From assembly GCF_031456275.1 (NCBI RefSeq), contig NZ_JAVDUI010000001.1, positions 62,001 to 126,000 on the forward strand: a stretch of 64,000 nt of DNA. Direction: 5' to 3'. Under the pieces are notes generated by a model. That model saw only the letters and a program-made list of their open reading frames with translations, ran no database searches and was not told the DNA's origin. Source of the stretch: Falsarthrobacter nasiphocae (GTDB lineage Bacteria > Actinomycetota > Actinomycetes > Actinomycetales > Micrococcaceae). Of the stretch, positions 35,044 through 46,786 are shown one piece after another (positions within the stretch are counted from its first letter, which is position 1; each line of letters begins with the position of its first letter). The translations under genes and the position numbers were made by a program.

Positions 35044-35997
35044 CTACAGCCCGAGGAGACGCGTGGCGAACGGGTCGAGCGCGAGCGCGAGGAAGAGGAC
35101 AGACAGGTACACGATGGAGCCGTGGAACACGGACATCGCCGATCCGTTCGTCATGCGCTCACTCACCGCGAGGCTGCGCAGGCGGTGGGACTTGTACAGG
35201 AACCATCCGCCGGAGGCGAGAGCGGCGATGCCGTAGAGCCACCCCGCTCCCGCGACGGGCACGAGGAGCAGCGAGCAGATGACCGTGGCCCAGGCGTAGA
35301 GGACGACCTGCGCCGAGACGATCCGGCCGCCCGCGAACGCGCCCAGCATGGGGACGTCCGCGTTGCGGTAGTCCTCGCCGTACTTCATCGACAGGGGCCA
35401 GTAGTGCGGCGGGGTCCAGAGGAAGATGACGAGGAAGAGGACCCAGGCGCCCGGCGCAAGGGTGCCCGTGGCGGCGGCCCAGGCAATGAGCACGGGGAAG
35501 CAGCCCGCGGCGCCGCCCCAGATGATGTTCTGGGACGTGCGGCGCTTGAGGATCATCGTGTAGATGACCACGTAGAAGAAGATCGCGGCCACACCGAGCC
35601 AGGCGGCGAGGGCGTTGGCCCCCACGGCGAGGATGGCGATGGCGAGGACGCCGAGCACGCTCGCGAAGACGAAGGCCTGACGGGGCGTCAGTTCGCCGGT
35701 GACGAGGGGGCGGCGCTCGGTGCGGTGCATGAGCTTGTCGATGTCGCGGTCCAGGTAGCAGTTGAACGCGGAGGCGCTGCCTGCGGCGAAGGCGCCGCCG
35801 ACCATCGTCGCCAGGATGACCGTCCACGGCGGCATTCCGCCGAGCGCGAAGATCATCGTGGGAAGGGTCGTGACGAGAAGGAGTTCGACGACCTGTGGCT
35901 TCGTCAGGGAGATGTAGGCCTTGGCCTTCCGGCGCCAGACCGGTTCTTCCGCGGTCTCGACTCGGGGCTTGGCGGGCTGCGAAATCGCAACGTGCAC
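35044..35997 (-). CDS. ctaB: protoheme IX farnesyltransferase (heme O synthase)
   Basis: The 317-residue UbiA-family membrane enzyme attaches farnesyl to heme B, making heme O, the substrate of CtaA. The prenyl-diphosphate site [15 protein letters not shown] and the second Asp-rich region [13 protein letters not shown] are intact. About nine membrane helices. The start is GTG 35997. It is divergent from tkt across 250 bp, the usual actinobacterial arrangement. Confidence 0.95.
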   Translation of the reverse strand: MHVAISQPAKPRVETAEEPVWRRKAKAYISLTKPQVVELLLVTTLPTMIFALGGMPPWTVILATMVGGAFAAGSASAFNCYLDRDIDKLMHRTERRPLVTGELTPRQAFVFASVLGVLAIAILAVGANALAAWLGVAAIFFYVVIYTMILKRRTSQNIIWGGAAGCFPVLIAWAAATGTLAPGAWVLFLVIFLWTPPHYWPLSMKYGEDYRNADVPMLGAFAGGRIVSAQVVLYAWATVICSLLLVPVAGAGWLYGIAALASGGWFLYKSHRLRSLAVSERMTNGSAMSVFHGSIVYLSVLFLALALDPFATRLLGL

Positions 35998-36149
35998 TGT
36001 GACGGCACCTTTCCTGGGACTGCCCGGCGAGCCGGAGCAACATATACGAACCCAGGCCGAAGGACGTGGATTCTCACTCTTAGTTTACGCTCTGTGTCTC
36101 AAAAAGGCCCGCCGGACGCGTCTGGGCTTTCCCAAATACGCAGGAACAC

Positions 36150-36155
36150 TAGACT
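36150..36155 (+). promoter_or_regulatory. putative -10 element of tkt
   Basis: TAGACT lies about 92 bp before the tkt ATG. The rest of the 250-bp ctaB-tkt gap includes an AT-richer patch (about 36072-36110) near which the ctaB promoter should lie; no clear operator was seen there. Confidence 0.4.
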
Positions 36156-36247
36156 CGAAGCACACGCAGGATGCGATCGTCGCAAGCGGGTCCGCTCCCC
36201 GAGCGACCCCGACGACTCGCCACCTCATGAAGGGAATGGGAGAGAGC

Positions 36248-38350
36248 ATGTCCGAGCAGAACCGCCTTGACTGGAGCGACGACGACCGGAAGGCCGTGGA
36301 CACCATCCGTGTGCTCGCGGCGGACGCGGTCGAGAAGATCGGCAGCGGCCACCCCGGCACGGCCATGAGCCTGGCGCCCGTGGCCTACCTCCTCTTCCAG
36401 AACATTCTGCGCCACGACCCGGCGGACCCCACGTGGGCCGGGCGCGACCGCTTCATCCTCTCCCCCGGTCACACGTCCCTGACGCTGTACCTGCAGCTCT
36501 TCCTCTCCGGCTACGGCCTGGAGATGGACGACGTCGCGTCGCTGCGCGCAAAGGACTCCCTCACCCCGGGCCACCCGGAGTACAAGCACACCAAGGGCGT
36601 CGAGATGACCACGGGCCCGCTCGGCCAGGGTCTCGCCACCTCCGTCGGCTTCGCCATGGCCCAGCGCCGCATGCGGGGCCTCTTCGACCCGACAGCCGCG
36701 CCGGGCGAGTCCCCCTTCGATCACAACGTCTTCGTCATCGCCTCCGACGGCGACCTCCAGGAGGGCGTCACGAGCGAGGCGTCATCCCTCGCGGGCCACC
36801 AGGAGCTCGGCAACCTCGTCGTCATCTACGACCAGAACAAGATCTCCATCGAGGACGACACGGACATCGCGTACTCCGAGGATGTCATCAAGCGCTACGA
36901 GTCCTACGGCTGGCACACGCAGCGGGTGGACTGGACGCAGGGCGATTCCTACGTCGAGGACGTCGACGCACTGTACTCGGCGATCCTCGCGGCGAAGAAC
37001 GAGACCGGCCGCCCCTCCCTCATCGCCCTCAACACGATCATCGGCTGGCCTGCCCCGAACAAGCAGAACACGGGCGCCATCCATGGCTCCAAGCTCGGGG
37101 CGGACGAGCTGGCTGCGGTCAAGGAGCTCCTCGGCTTCGACCCCGAGAAGACCTTCGAGATCGACCCGAAGGTCCTCGCTCACGCCCGCAAGGTCGCCGA
37201 GCGCGGCGCCCAGGAGCACGCCGAGTGGCAGAAGTCCTTCGACGCCTGGGCCGCGGAGCACACCGAGCTGGCCGCCACCTACGAGCGGCTCGAAGCCCGC
37301 AAGACCCCCGAGGGCTGGACCGACGCGCTCCCGACCTTCGAGGCCGGCAAGGACGTCTCCACCCGGAAGGCATCGGGCCAGGTCCTCACGGCCCTCGGCC
37401 CCGTCATGCCGGAGCTGTGGGGAGGCTCCGCCGACCTCGCTGGCTCCAACAACACGACCATCGAGGGCGAGAAGTCCTTCGCTCCCACGTCGAGGACGAC
37501 GAAGACCTGGGATGCGAGCCCGTACGGCCGTGTCCTCCACTTCGGCATCCGCGAGCACGCGGCCGCCGCGGCGGTCAACGGCATCGTCCTCGGCTCGCCG
37601 ACCCGCGCGTTCTCCGGCACGTTCCTCATCTTCTCGGACTACCAGCGCCCGGCGATCCGCCTCTCCGCCCTCATGGGAATCCCCTCCGTGTATGTGTGGA
37701 CGCACGACTCGATCGGCCTCGGCGAGGACGGCCCGACCCACCAGCCGGTCGAGCAGCTCTCGTCGCTGCGCGCCATCCCCGGCCTCGATGTGGTGCGCCC
37801 GGCCGACGCCAACGAGGTCTCCTACGCCTGGCGCGGGATCCTCGAGAACCACGAGAACCCGGCAGGCATCGTTCTCTCCCGCCAGGATCTGCCCGTCGTC
37901 GAGCGCGGAGAGGGCGCGTACGCGTCCGCTGAGGGTGTCCTCCGCGGCGGGTACGTTCTCGCCGAGGCCCAGAAGGACGGACGGGACGTCGAGCCCGAGG
38001 TCCTTCTCATCGCCACCGGCTCGGAAGTCCAGCACGCCCTCGGTGCGCGGGATGAGCTCGCCAAGGAAGGCGTCGCCGCCCGCGTCGTCTCGATGCCGTG
38101 CCTCGAGTGGTTCGAGCGCCAGGACGCCGCATACCGCGAGTCCGTCATCCCCGCCGCCTGCAAGGCTCGAGTGACGGTCGAGGCCGGCCTCTCCATGTGC
38201 TGGGAGCGCATCCTGGGCGACGCCGGCCGCGCCGTGAGCCTTGAGCACTACGGCGCGTCGGCCTCCGCGGAGGAGCTCTTCGCTGACTACGGCTTCACCG
38301 CCGAGAACGTCGCGGCCAAGGCGCGCGAGTCCATCGCGGCCGCCAAGTAA
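36248..38350 (+). CDS. tkt: transketolase
   Basis: The 700-residue ThDP enzyme transfers two-carbon units in the pentose phosphate pathway. Visible are KIGSGHPGTAMSL (substrate/ThDP His), SPGHTSLTLY, GPLGQGLATSVG, the ThDP/Mg motif SDGDLQEGVTSEA with DQNKISI, and the pyrimidine-site GIREHAAAAAVNG and THDSIGLGEDGPTHQPVEQ. Length is typical. ATG 36248 was chosen by homology (MSEQNRLDW) with GGGAGAG upstream. tal follows after 30 bp. Confidence 0.97.
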   Translation: MSEQNRLDWSDDDRKAVDTIRVLAADAVEKIGSGHPGTAMSLAPVAYLLFQNILRHDPADPTWAGRDRFILSPGHTSLTLYLQLFLSGYGLEMDDVASLRAKDSLTPGHPEYKHTKGVEMTTGPLGQGLATSVGFAMAQRRMRGLFDPTAAPGESPFDHNVFVIASDGDLQEGVTSEASSLAGHQELGNLVVIYDQNKISIEDDTDIAYSEDVIKRYESYGWHTQRVDWTQGDSYVEDVDALYSAILAAKNETGRPSLIALNTIIGWPAPNKQNTGAIHGSKLGADELAAVKELLGFDPEKTFEIDPKVLAHARKVAERGAQEHAEWQKSFDAWAAEHTELAATYERLEARKTPEGWTDALPTFEAGKDVSTRKASGQVLTALGPVMPELWGGSADLAGSNNTTIEGEKSFAPTSRTTKTWDASPYGRVLHFGIREHAAAAAVNGIVLGSPTRAFSGTFLIFSDYQRPAIRLSALMGIPSVYVWTHDSIGLGEDGPTHQPVEQLSSLRAIPGLDVVRPADANEVSYAWRGILENHENPAGIVLSRQDLPVVERGEGAYASAEGVLRGGYVLAEAQKDGRDVEPEVLLIATGSEVQHALGARDELAKEGVAARVVSMPCLEWFERQDAAYRESVIPAACKARVTVEAGLSMCWERILGDAGRAVSLEHYGASASAEELFADYGFTAENVAAKARESIAAAK

Positions 38351-38380
38351 GACGACCTCAGAGAGAAAGAAGCGAAACCC

Positions 38381-39493
38381 ATGGCACAGAACCCCAACAC
38401 GCAGGCACTCTCCGACGCAGGGGTCTCCATCTGGCTGGACGATCTCTCGCGGGACCGCCTCAACACCGGAAACCTCCAGGAGCTCATCGAGACGAAGAAC
38501 GTCGTCGGCGTGACGACGAACCCGTCGATCTTCGCCGCCGCCCTCTCCGCGGGCCACGCGTACGACGACCAGATCGCCCAGCTCGGCAAGGCTGGCACGA
38601 GCGTCGAGGACGCCGTCTTCGAGATCACGACCCAGGACGTCGCCAATGCGGCGGACGTCTTCAAGGGCGTCTTCGAGCGGACCAACGGCACGGACGGCCG
38701 CGTCTCCATCGAGGTTGACCCGCGCTCGGCCCGCGATGCCAAGGCGACGGTCGCCGAGGCGAAGAAGCTCGTGGAGAAGATCGGACGGGACAACATCCTC
38801 GTCAAGATCCCCGCCACGGTCGAGGGCCTCGAGGCCATCACGGAGACCATCGCCGCGGGCATCAGCGTCAACGTCACGCTGATCTTCTCCCTCGAGCGCT
38901 ACCGCGCCGTCATCAACGCCTACCAGCTCGGCCTCGAGCAGGCGCTGGCCGCGGGCAAGGACCTCAGCCGGATCCACTCGGTCGCGTCCTTCTTCGTCTC
39001 CCGCGTGGACACGGAGATCGACAAGCGCCTTGAGGCCATCGGCACGGACGAGGCCAAGGGGCTCAAGGGCCGCGCGGGCGTCGCCAACGCCCAGCTCGCC
39101 TACCAGGTGTTCGAGCAGGCCTTCAGCACGGAGCGGTGGGAGCTCCTGAAGGACAAGGGCGCCAACCGCCAGCGTCCCCTGTGGGCCTCGACCGGCGTCA
39201 AGGACCCGAGCCTGCCGGACACGCTCTACGTCACGGGTCTCGTTGCCGCGGACGTCGTCAACACGATGCCCGAGAAGACGCTCGACGCCCTCGCCGACCA
39301 CGGCAAGGTCACCGGGGACACCGTCACCGGCGAGTACGCGGACGCCAACGCGGTGCTCGACGCCGTGGCGGAGGCCGGGGTGGACTACACCGACGTCGTC
39401 GACCAGCTGGAGGAGGAGGGCCTCGCGAAGTTCGTCGACGCCTGGAAGGACCTCCTGACGAGCCTCGACGAGGAACTCGCCAAGAGCCGCTGA
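38381..39493 (+). CDS. tal: transaldolase
   Basis: The 370-residue enzyme transfers dihydroxyacetone units between sugar phosphates. The Schiff-base lysine is Lys142 in NILVKIPAT. The family signature [13 protein letters not shown] near 42-54 is present. The length is that of the long actinobacterial transaldolases. AGAGAGAAAGAAG precedes the start. It is co-transcribed with tkt and followed by a strong hairpin. Confidence 0.96.
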   Translation: MAQNPNTQALSDAGVSIWLDDLSRDRLNTGNLQELIETKNVVGVTTNPSIFAAALSAGHAYDDQIAQLGKAGTSVEDAVFEITTQDVANAADVFKGVFERTNGTDGRVSIEVDPRSARDAKATVAEAKKLVEKIGRDNILVKIPATVEGLEAITETIAAGISVNVTLIFSLERYRAVINAYQLGLEQALAAGKDLSRIHSVASFFVSRVDTEIDKRLEAIGTDEAKGLKGRAGVANAQLAYQVFEQAFSTERWELLKDKGANRQRPLWASTGVKDPSLPDTLYVTGLVAADVVNTMPEKTLDALADHGKVTGDTVTGEYADANAVLDAVAEAGVDYTDVVDQLEEEGLAKFVDAWKDLLTSLDEELAKSR

Positions 39494-39505
39494 CCCCACG
39501 CGACC

Positions 39506-39539
39506 GTGCGGCGCCCCGAGTCGAATCGGGGCGCCGCAC
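39506..39539 (+). terminator. terminator after tal
   Basis: Perfect 14-bp stem GTGCGGCGCCCCGA / TCGGGGCGCCGCAC with a 6-nt loop and GTTT shortly after. It separates tkt-tal from zwf-opcA-pgl. Confidence 0.83.
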
Positions 39540-39576
39540 TCGCGTTTCGCCGCCCGCTCCCCCATCCTCAGGCCTC

Positions 39577-39603
39577 TAGGATGGAAGCGTGGCCACCCCG
39601 TGA
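39577..39603 (+). promoter_or_regulatory. zwf -10 element with a leaderless four-codon ORF
   Basis: TAGGAT (39577-39582) is followed after 6 bp by GTG GCC ACC CCG TGA (39589-39603), the spacing seen at leaderless genes here. The TGA overlaps GTG 39600, an in-frame upstream start for zwf. The tiny ORF may be chance or may feed ribosomes to zwf. Confidence 0.35.
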
Positions 39604-39668
39604 GCGCGCCTCCACAAGGAGGCCCCAGCCGCACCCACCCCGAGACCGAGAAGGGCGACGACCGCGAC

Positions 39669-41201
39669 GTGACCGCCATCGACACCCCCAATCCGCTGCG
39701 CGACCCGCGGGACCGCAGGCTCAATCGCATCGCAGGACCGAGCTCGATCGTGTTCTTCGGTGTCACGGGCGACCTCGCCCGCAAGAAGCTTCTCCCCGCC
39801 GTCTACGACCTCGCCCACCGCGGTCTGCTGCCGCCGAGCTTCGGTCTCGTCGGCTTCGGCCGCCGGGACTGGAGCCACGAGGAGTTCGCGGGCGAGGTCC
39901 GCTCCCACGTCGAGGAGCACACGCGCACGGGCTTCGACGAGGACGTCTGGAATCAGCTCGCGGCCGGCATCCGCTTCGTCTCCGGCGGGTTTGACGACGA
40001 CGACGCCTTCGACGCCCTCAAGGACACGCTCGATGAGCTGGACCGCTCCCAGGGGACACAGGGCAACCACGCGTTCTACCTGTCCATCCCGCCGAAGAGC
40101 TTCGAGCCCGTCTGCGCGCAGCTGAGCCGCCACGGCCTCGCCGAGCACGAGGACGGCGGCCCGTTCAAGCGCGTCGTCATCGAGAAGCCCTTCGGCCACG
40201 ACCTCGCCTCGGCCCGGGAGCTCAACACGGTCGTCGAGTCCGTGTTCCCGCCGGATGCGATCTTCCGGATCGACCACTACCTCGGCAAGGAGACGGTCCA
40301 GAACCTCCTGGCCCTCCGCTTCGCCAACCAGTTCTTCGAGCCCCTGTGGAACGCGAACAACGTGGACCACGTCCAGATCACGATGGCCGAGGACATCGGC
40401 ATCGGCGGCCGTGCCGGCTACTACGACGGCGTCGGCGCCGCCCGCGACGTCATCCAGAACCACCTCCTCCAGCTGCTGGCCCTCACCGCCATGGAGGAGC
40501 CCATCTCATTCGACGCCGACCACCTGCGCGCCGAGAAGGAGAAGGTCCTCTCGGCCGTCGTCGTCCCCGAGGACCCCGAGGCCAACTCGGCCCGCGGCCA
40601 GTACAAGAGCGGGTGGCAGGGCGGCGAGAAGGTCACAGGGTTCCTCGACGAGGAGGGCTTCAACCCGGAGTCCACCACGGAGACGTTCGCCGCGATCCGC
40701 CTCGAGATCAACACGCGCCGCTGGGCGGGCGTCCCGTTCTACCTGCGGGCGGGCAAGCGGCTCGGGCGCCGCGTCACGGAGATCGCGGTCGTCTTCAAGA
40801 AGGCGCCGGCGGTTCTCTTTGGCGACGACGCCGGGTTGGGCCACAACGCCGTCGTCGTCAGAGTCCAGCCAGACGAGGGCGCGACGATCCGCTTTGGCTC
40901 CAAGGTCCCGGGCACCCAGCGCGAAGTGCGGGACGTGAGCATGGACTTCAGCTACGGTCACAACTTCACGGAGTCCTCCCCGGAGGCCTATGAGCGCCTC
41001 ATCCTCGACGTGCTCCTCGGCGAGCCGCCGCTCTTCCCGCGCCACGAGGAGGTCGAGCTCTCGTGGAAGATCCTCGACCCGTTCGAGGAGGCCTGGGCTG
41101 CGAGCGACTCCCGCCCGGAGCAGTACGAACCCGGTTCGTGGGGGCCGCAGTCCGCCCACGACCTCCTCGCTCGAGACGGAAGGACGTGGCGCCGCCCATG
41201 A
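39669..41201 (+). CDS. zwf: glucose-6-phosphate 1-dehydrogenase
   Basis: The enzyme oxidises glucose 6-phosphate to 6-phosphogluconolactone with NADP and supplies NADPH. FGVTGDLARKKLLPA is the cofactor fingerprint; RIDHYLGKETVQN holds the substrate-binding and catalytic histidine. From GTG 39669 it has 510 residues, the usual actinobacterial length beginning shortly before NPLRDPRDRRL. GTG 39600 is an alternative (533 residues) whose codon stretch begins with poor GC3. The stop overlaps the opcA start (ATGA). Confidence 0.94.
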   Translation: MTAIDTPNPLRDPRDRRLNRIAGPSSIVFFGVTGDLARKKLLPAVYDLAHRGLLPPSFGLVGFGRRDWSHEEFAGEVRSHVEEHTRTGFDEDVWNQLAAGIRFVSGGFDDDDAFDALKDTLDELDRSQGTQGNHAFYLSIPPKSFEPVCAQLSRHGLAEHEDGGPFKRVVIEKPFGHDLASARELNTVVESVFPPDAIFRIDHYLGKETVQNLLALRFANQFFEPLWNANNVDHVQITMAEDIGIGGRAGYYDGVGAARDVIQNHLLQLLALTAMEEPISFDADHLRAEKEKVLSAVVVPEDPEANSARGQYKSGWQGGEKVTGFLDEEGFNPESTTETFAAIRLEINTRRWAGVPFYLRAGKRLGRRVTEIAVVFKKAPAVLFGDDAGLGHNAVVVRVQPDEGATIRFGSKVPGTQREVRDVSMDFSYGHNFTESSPEAYERLILDVLLGEPPLFPRHEEVELSWKILDPFEEAWAASDSRPEQYEPGSWGPQSAHDLLARDGRTWRRP

Positions 41202-42145
41202 TCGTCGATCTCCCCTCAACCACCGTCTCCAAGGTAGACAAGGCGCTCAACCGCCTTCGCAAGGAGGGCGGAGTGAGCGCGGTCAGCCGCGTGCTGACGC
41301 TTCTTGTGCAGTCCGGCCCCGAGGGCTACGAGGAGGCCGTGGAGGCCGCGAACGCGGCAAGCCGCGAGCACCCGTGCCGTGTCGTCGTCCTCGTGGCCGG
41401 CGATCCGGAGGCCGAGGCGCGCCTCGACGCCCAGATCCGCGTGGGCGGGGACGCAGGCGCCTCCGAGGTCATCGTGCTCGAGGCCCACGGGGCCCTCGCA
41501 GGCGAGTCCGAGTCCCTCGTCTCCGGTCTCCTGCTCCCGGACGCGCCCATCGTCCTCTGGTGGCCGGACGGCGTCGCTGGAACGAAGACTGAGCGCACCC
41601 TTGGCCGCATGGCCACGCGGCGCATCACCGATTCCGCAGCCGACGACGACCCCAGGGCCGCGCTCCTGACCCTCGCCGGACGATACCGCCCCGGGGACAC
41701 GGACCTCGCGTGGACGCGCCTGACCCTGTGGCGGGGCCAGCTCGCGGCCATCGTGGACCTCATCAACCCGGCCACAATCACCCAGATCACCGTGGACGGA
41801 GCCCCGAACTCCCCCAGCACCACGCTCCTCGCGGCGTGGCTCTCCGAGCGCCTGCCGGTCCGCGTGACCGTCGCCTCCACGCCGACGGCCCCCACCGAGG
41901 GTGTCACCCGCATCCGCATCTCGCGCCCCGAGGGAGACATCGAGCTCGTGCGGACGGCTGAGCGCGTCGTCGAGCTCTACCAGCCGGGGCAGAACGTCCA
42001 ACGCATCTCGCTGCCTGAGCGCACCCTCGAGGACTGCCTGTCCGAGGAGCTCCGCCGACTCGACGCCGACGAGGTCTTCGGCGAGGTCATCAAAAGCCCC
42101 ATGATCCGCACCAGCCTGAGGAGTGTGCGCCCCAGTGAGCGCTGA
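41198..42145 (+). CDS. opcA: glucose-6-phosphate dehydrogenase assembly/activator protein OpcA
   Basis: The 315-residue protein belongs to the OpcA family, required for full activity of Zwf in cyanobacteria and actinobacteria. Family-like segments are RVLTLLVQSG, HPCRVVVLV, LPDAPIVLWWPDG and the C-terminal LSEELRRLDADEVFGEVI. It overlaps zwf by ATGA and pgl by 11 bp, so all three are coupled. Confidence 0.92.
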   Translation: MIVDLPSTTVSKVDKALNRLRKEGGVSAVSRVLTLLVQSGPEGYEEAVEAANAASREHPCRVVVLVAGDPEAEARLDAQIRVGGDAGASEVIVLEAHGALAGESESLVSGLLLPDAPIVLWWPDGVAGTKTERTLGRMATRRITDSAADDDPRAALLTLAGRYRPGDTDLAWTRLTLWRGQLAAIVDLINPATITQITVDGAPNSPSTTLLAAWLSERLPVRVTVASTPTAPTEGVTRIRISRPEGDIELVRTAERVVELYQPGQNVQRISLPERTLEDCLSEELRRLDADEVFGEVIKSPMIRTSLRSVRPSER

Positions 42146-42929
42146 CCCCGTCACCACCGTTGTCCTGCCCACCGCCGAGGACGTGAGCCGCCGCGCGGCC
42201 GCCGCCCTCCTTGCAGAGATCGAGCGCGTCCAGGACGAGGGCCGCACGGCCCACGTTGTGCTGACCGGCGGCACCATCGGCATTCGCCTGCTCGCGGACG
42301 CGCGCCGTCTCCTCGCGACGGATGCCGCTTCCCTCGATCCCACCCGCCTTGAGCTGTGGTGGGGGGACGAGCGCTTCGTGCCGCGTGACTCCGAGGACCG
42401 CAACGAGCGTCAAGCCCGCGAGGCGCTCCTTGACCACCTCAGCATTCCCGAGGCCAACACCCACCACATGGGCTCGTCAGACGAGTTCGGGACGGCCGAG
42501 GAGGCCGCTGACGCGTATGCGGCACTCTTGCAGTCCCGCGCGCCCGAGGGCGAGGACCTCCCCCGCTTCGACGTTCTGCTCCTGGGCATGGGCCCGGACG
42601 GGCACACAGCCTCCCTCTTCCCGGGGACAGGCCTCGTCTTCGCTGAGGGTGTCACCACGGCGGTGCACAACTCGCCCAAGCCGCCCGCGGACCGGGTGTC
42701 GCTGACGCTCACGGCCATCAACGCGGCCGAGGAAGTGTGGATCGCCGCCACCGGTCCCGAGAAGGCCCCCATGGTCGCGCGCGCCCTTGCGGGGGCGGCC
42801 CCCGACGAGGTCCCCGCGGGTGCGCCTCGCGGGCGGCGTGCCACCCGCTGGTACCTCGACTCGGCCTCCGCGGGCGCGGCTGCCCCGGCGGGGCAGTCGG
42901 TCTCCCAGGATGACGACGACGACGCCTAG
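42135..42929 (+). CDS. pgl: 6-phosphogluconolactonase
   Basis: The 264-residue enzyme hydrolyses 6-phosphogluconolactone, the second oxidative step of the pathway. VVLTGGTIG, LWWGDERFVP and LLLGMGPDGHTASLFPGT are the family motifs. GTG 42135 is preferred because GAGGAG lies 11 bp upstream; GTG 42123 would be too close to it. The C-terminus is an Ala-rich, acidic tail (DDDDDA). Confidence 0.94.
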   Translation: MSADPVTTVVLPTAEDVSRRAAAALLAEIERVQDEGRTAHVVLTGGTIGIRLLADARRLLATDAASLDPTRLELWWGDERFVPRDSEDRNERQAREALLDHLSIPEANTHHMGSSDEFGTAEEAADAYAALLQSRAPEGEDLPRFDVLLLGMGPDGHTASLFPGTGLVFAEGVTTAVHNSPKPPADRVSLTLTAINAAEEVWIAATGPEKAPMVARALAGAAPDEVPAGAPRGRRATRWYLDSASAGAAAPAGQSVSQDDDDDA

Positions 42930-42957
42930 CGGCAACGGCCTGCCAGACACACGGAAA

Positions 42958-43005
42958 AGCTGAGCGGCGCCCCTCCCCTGACCCGGGGTGGGGCGCCGCT
43001 CAGCT
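42958..43005. terminator. bidirectional terminator between pgl and secG
   Basis: A long stem AGCTGAGCGGCGCCCCTCCCC / GGGGTGGGGCGCCGCTCAGCT (one mismatch) with a 6-nt loop. On the minus strand it is followed by TTTT, so it is a good intrinsic terminator for secG, and it also ends the zwf operon. Confidence 0.85.
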
Positions 43006-43038
43006 GTGCCCAGGGCCGGCGGGCGGCCCCGTGCGGTG

Positions 43039-43290
43039 TCAGGCGGCAGCGGCGAAGCGCTGCATCAGGGCCAGGGCCACGATGGCCACAGCCCAGATGA
43101 CGGCAACGGTCACCGTCAGGCGGTTGAGGTTGCGCTGCGCGACGCCGGAGGAGTTGAGCGAGGAGCTCACGCCGCCGCCGAAGACGTCACTCATTCCGCC
43201 GCCCTGCCCCTTGTGGAAGAGGACGAGGCTCGTCAGGAGAATGCTCGTCAGTGCAAGCACGCACGAGATCACGATGGAGAGAATCTGCAC
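43039..43290 (-). CDS. secG: preprotein translocase subunit SecG
   Basis: The 83-residue protein has two membrane helices (about 4-24 and 60-78) joined by a Gly-rich cytosolic loop with FHKGQGGGMSDVFGGG, the SecG signature. It belongs to the SecYEG translocon. The start is GTG 43290 with GAAAGG upstream. It is the last gene of the gap-pgk-tpiA-secG cluster, 24 bp after tpiA. Confidence 0.93.
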   Translation of the reverse strand: MQILSIVISCVLALTSILLTSLVLFHKGQGGGMSDVFGGGVSSSLNSSGVAQRNLNRLTVTVAVIWAVAIVALALMQRFAAAA

Positions 43291-43314
43291 GATGGCCTTT
43301 CAGGAAGCCGCGGC

Positions 43315-44127
43315 CTAGGCCACGACGTGGTGCTCGAAGCGAACAATGTTGGCGAATTCGGCCGCGTCGAGGCTCGCCCCGCCGACGAGGACGCCGTCGA
43401 CATCAGTCTGGCCGAGGATCGTGGCCGCATTGGCTGCCTTGACGGAGCCGCCGTAGAGGAGGCGCAGGCCCTCGGCCGCCTCAGACGAGAACTCCTGGGC
43501 GACGAACTCCCGCAGGGCCGCGCACATCTCCTGCGCGTCCTGCTCGCTCGCGACTTCCCCGGTGCCGATGGCCCACACGGGCTCATAGGCGACGACGAGC
43601 CCGGCGACCTGCTCCGCGCTGAGGCCCTTGAGCGTCTCGCGCAGCTGGTCAACCGTGTAGGACACGTGCTCGCCGGAACGGCGCACCTCGAGGGGCTCAC
43701 CGACGCAGACGATCGGCACAAGGCCGTGGCGCAGCGCGGCCTGGATCTTGCCCTGGAGGAGCTCAGCGCCCTCGGAGTGGAGCGCGCGGCGCTCCGAGTG
43801 TCCCACAAGCACGTAGGAGCAGCCGAGCTTCGCCAGGAACTGGCCGGAGATCTCGCCGGTGTAGGCGCCGGAGTCGTGCTCGGAGAGGTCCTGGGCGCCA
43901 TAGCGCACGGGCAGCTTGTCCCCGTTGACGAGGGTCTGCACGCCGCGCAGGTCGGTGAACGGCGGCAGGACGGCCACCTCGACCCGCTCGAAGTCGTGCT
44001 TGGCATCCTGGAGGGTCCACGCGAGCTTCTGCAGCAGCGTGATGCCCTGCACGTGGTCCATGTTCATCTTCCAGTTGCCCGCGATGAGCGGGGTGCGGAC
44101 GTATCCGCCGTCCTTCGTGACCGTCAT
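43315..44127 (-). CDS. tpiA: triosephosphate isomerase
   Basis: The 270-residue glycolytic enzyme has GNWKMN (Asn18, Lys20), VLVGHSERR (catalytic His near 107), [11 protein letters not shown] (catalytic Glu near 181) and GGSVKAAN for phosphate binding. AGGACC precedes the ATG. It is co-directional with pgk, 35 bp downstream of it. Confidence 0.97.
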   Translation of the reverse strand: MTVTKDGGYVRTPLIAGNWKMNMDHVQGITLLQKLAWTLQDAKHDFERVEVAVLPPFTDLRGVQTLVNGDKLPVRYGAQDLSEHDSGAYTGEISGQFLAKLGCSYVLVGHSERRALHSEGAELLQGKIQAALRHGLVPIVCVGEPLEVRRSGEHVSYTVDQLRETLKGLSAEQVAGLVVAYEPVWAIGTGEVASEQDAQEMCAALREFVAQEFSSEAAEGLRLLYGGSVKAANAATILGQTDVDGVLVGGASLDAAEFANIVRFEHHVVA

Positions 44128-44162
44128 GGTGAGGTCCTTTCGTGGTGTCTGGCGCGGGCGGT

Positions 44163-45386
<1,224 letters not shown>

Positions 45387-45437
45387 GAGTGATCACGGTC
45401 CTTCCAGGCGGGTCGGTGACTACGTTGACTGGACCCC

Positions 45438-45443
45438 AGCCTA
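45438..45443 (-). promoter_or_regulatory. putative -10 element of pgk
   Basis: Minus-strand TAGGCT about 51 bp before the pgk ATG, after the gap terminator hairpin. It suggests that pgk-tpiA-secG can be transcribed apart from gap. Confidence 0.4.
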
Positions 45444-45494
45444 TCCCGCTCGGGCCCCTGACGCGGGGTGATTCGCCCGAGTGTGGACAACGCG

Positions 45495-45549
45495 TCCGGC
45501 CCCGGCGCGCCGCGCGGGAAGCGGGCGGCCGGGGCCGGATTGGGGGTGA
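45495..45549 (-). terminator. hairpin after gap
   Basis: 11-bp perfect stem TCCGGCCCCGG / CCGGGGCCGGA with a long GC-rich loop, 6 bp after the gap stop. Without a T-run it may attenuate rather than stop transcription. Confidence 0.5.
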
Positions 45550-45555
45550 GTCGCG

Positions 45556-46590
<1,035 letters not shown>

Positions 46591-46633
46591 TTAGAAGAAT
46601 TCGTGCGACACGACGCTGTGCCCTGATTTGTCT

Positions 46634-46639
46634 ATCCTA
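46634..46639 (-). promoter_or_regulatory. putative -10 element of gap
   Basis: Minus-strand TAGGAT in an AT-richer stretch between the sodA terminator hairpin and the gap start. Confidence 0.4.
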
Positions 46640-46710
46640 AACCCGCCGCCGCGGTGCGGTGCGACAGTGTCCAGAATTTTTCGCTCTCGACCGACACGGC
46701 CGGGAACGGG

Positions 46711-46747
46711 GCGAGCCCCGCCCTGGATCTCCCGGGACGGGGCTCGC
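46711..46747 (-). terminator. hairpin after sodA
   Basis: Stem GCGAGCCCCGCCC / GGGACGGGGCTCGC (one bulge) about 40 bp past the sodA stop. Confidence 0.6.
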
Positions 46748-46786
46748 AATACGCGGAAGGGCTCAGAGCCCTTGGCGAGTCCGTCC

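Noticed and set aside
36782-39784. 1,000-codon open frame on the minus strand opposite tkt and tal
   Set aside because: It spans two well-identified genes and their terminator; composition is that of a shadow frame.
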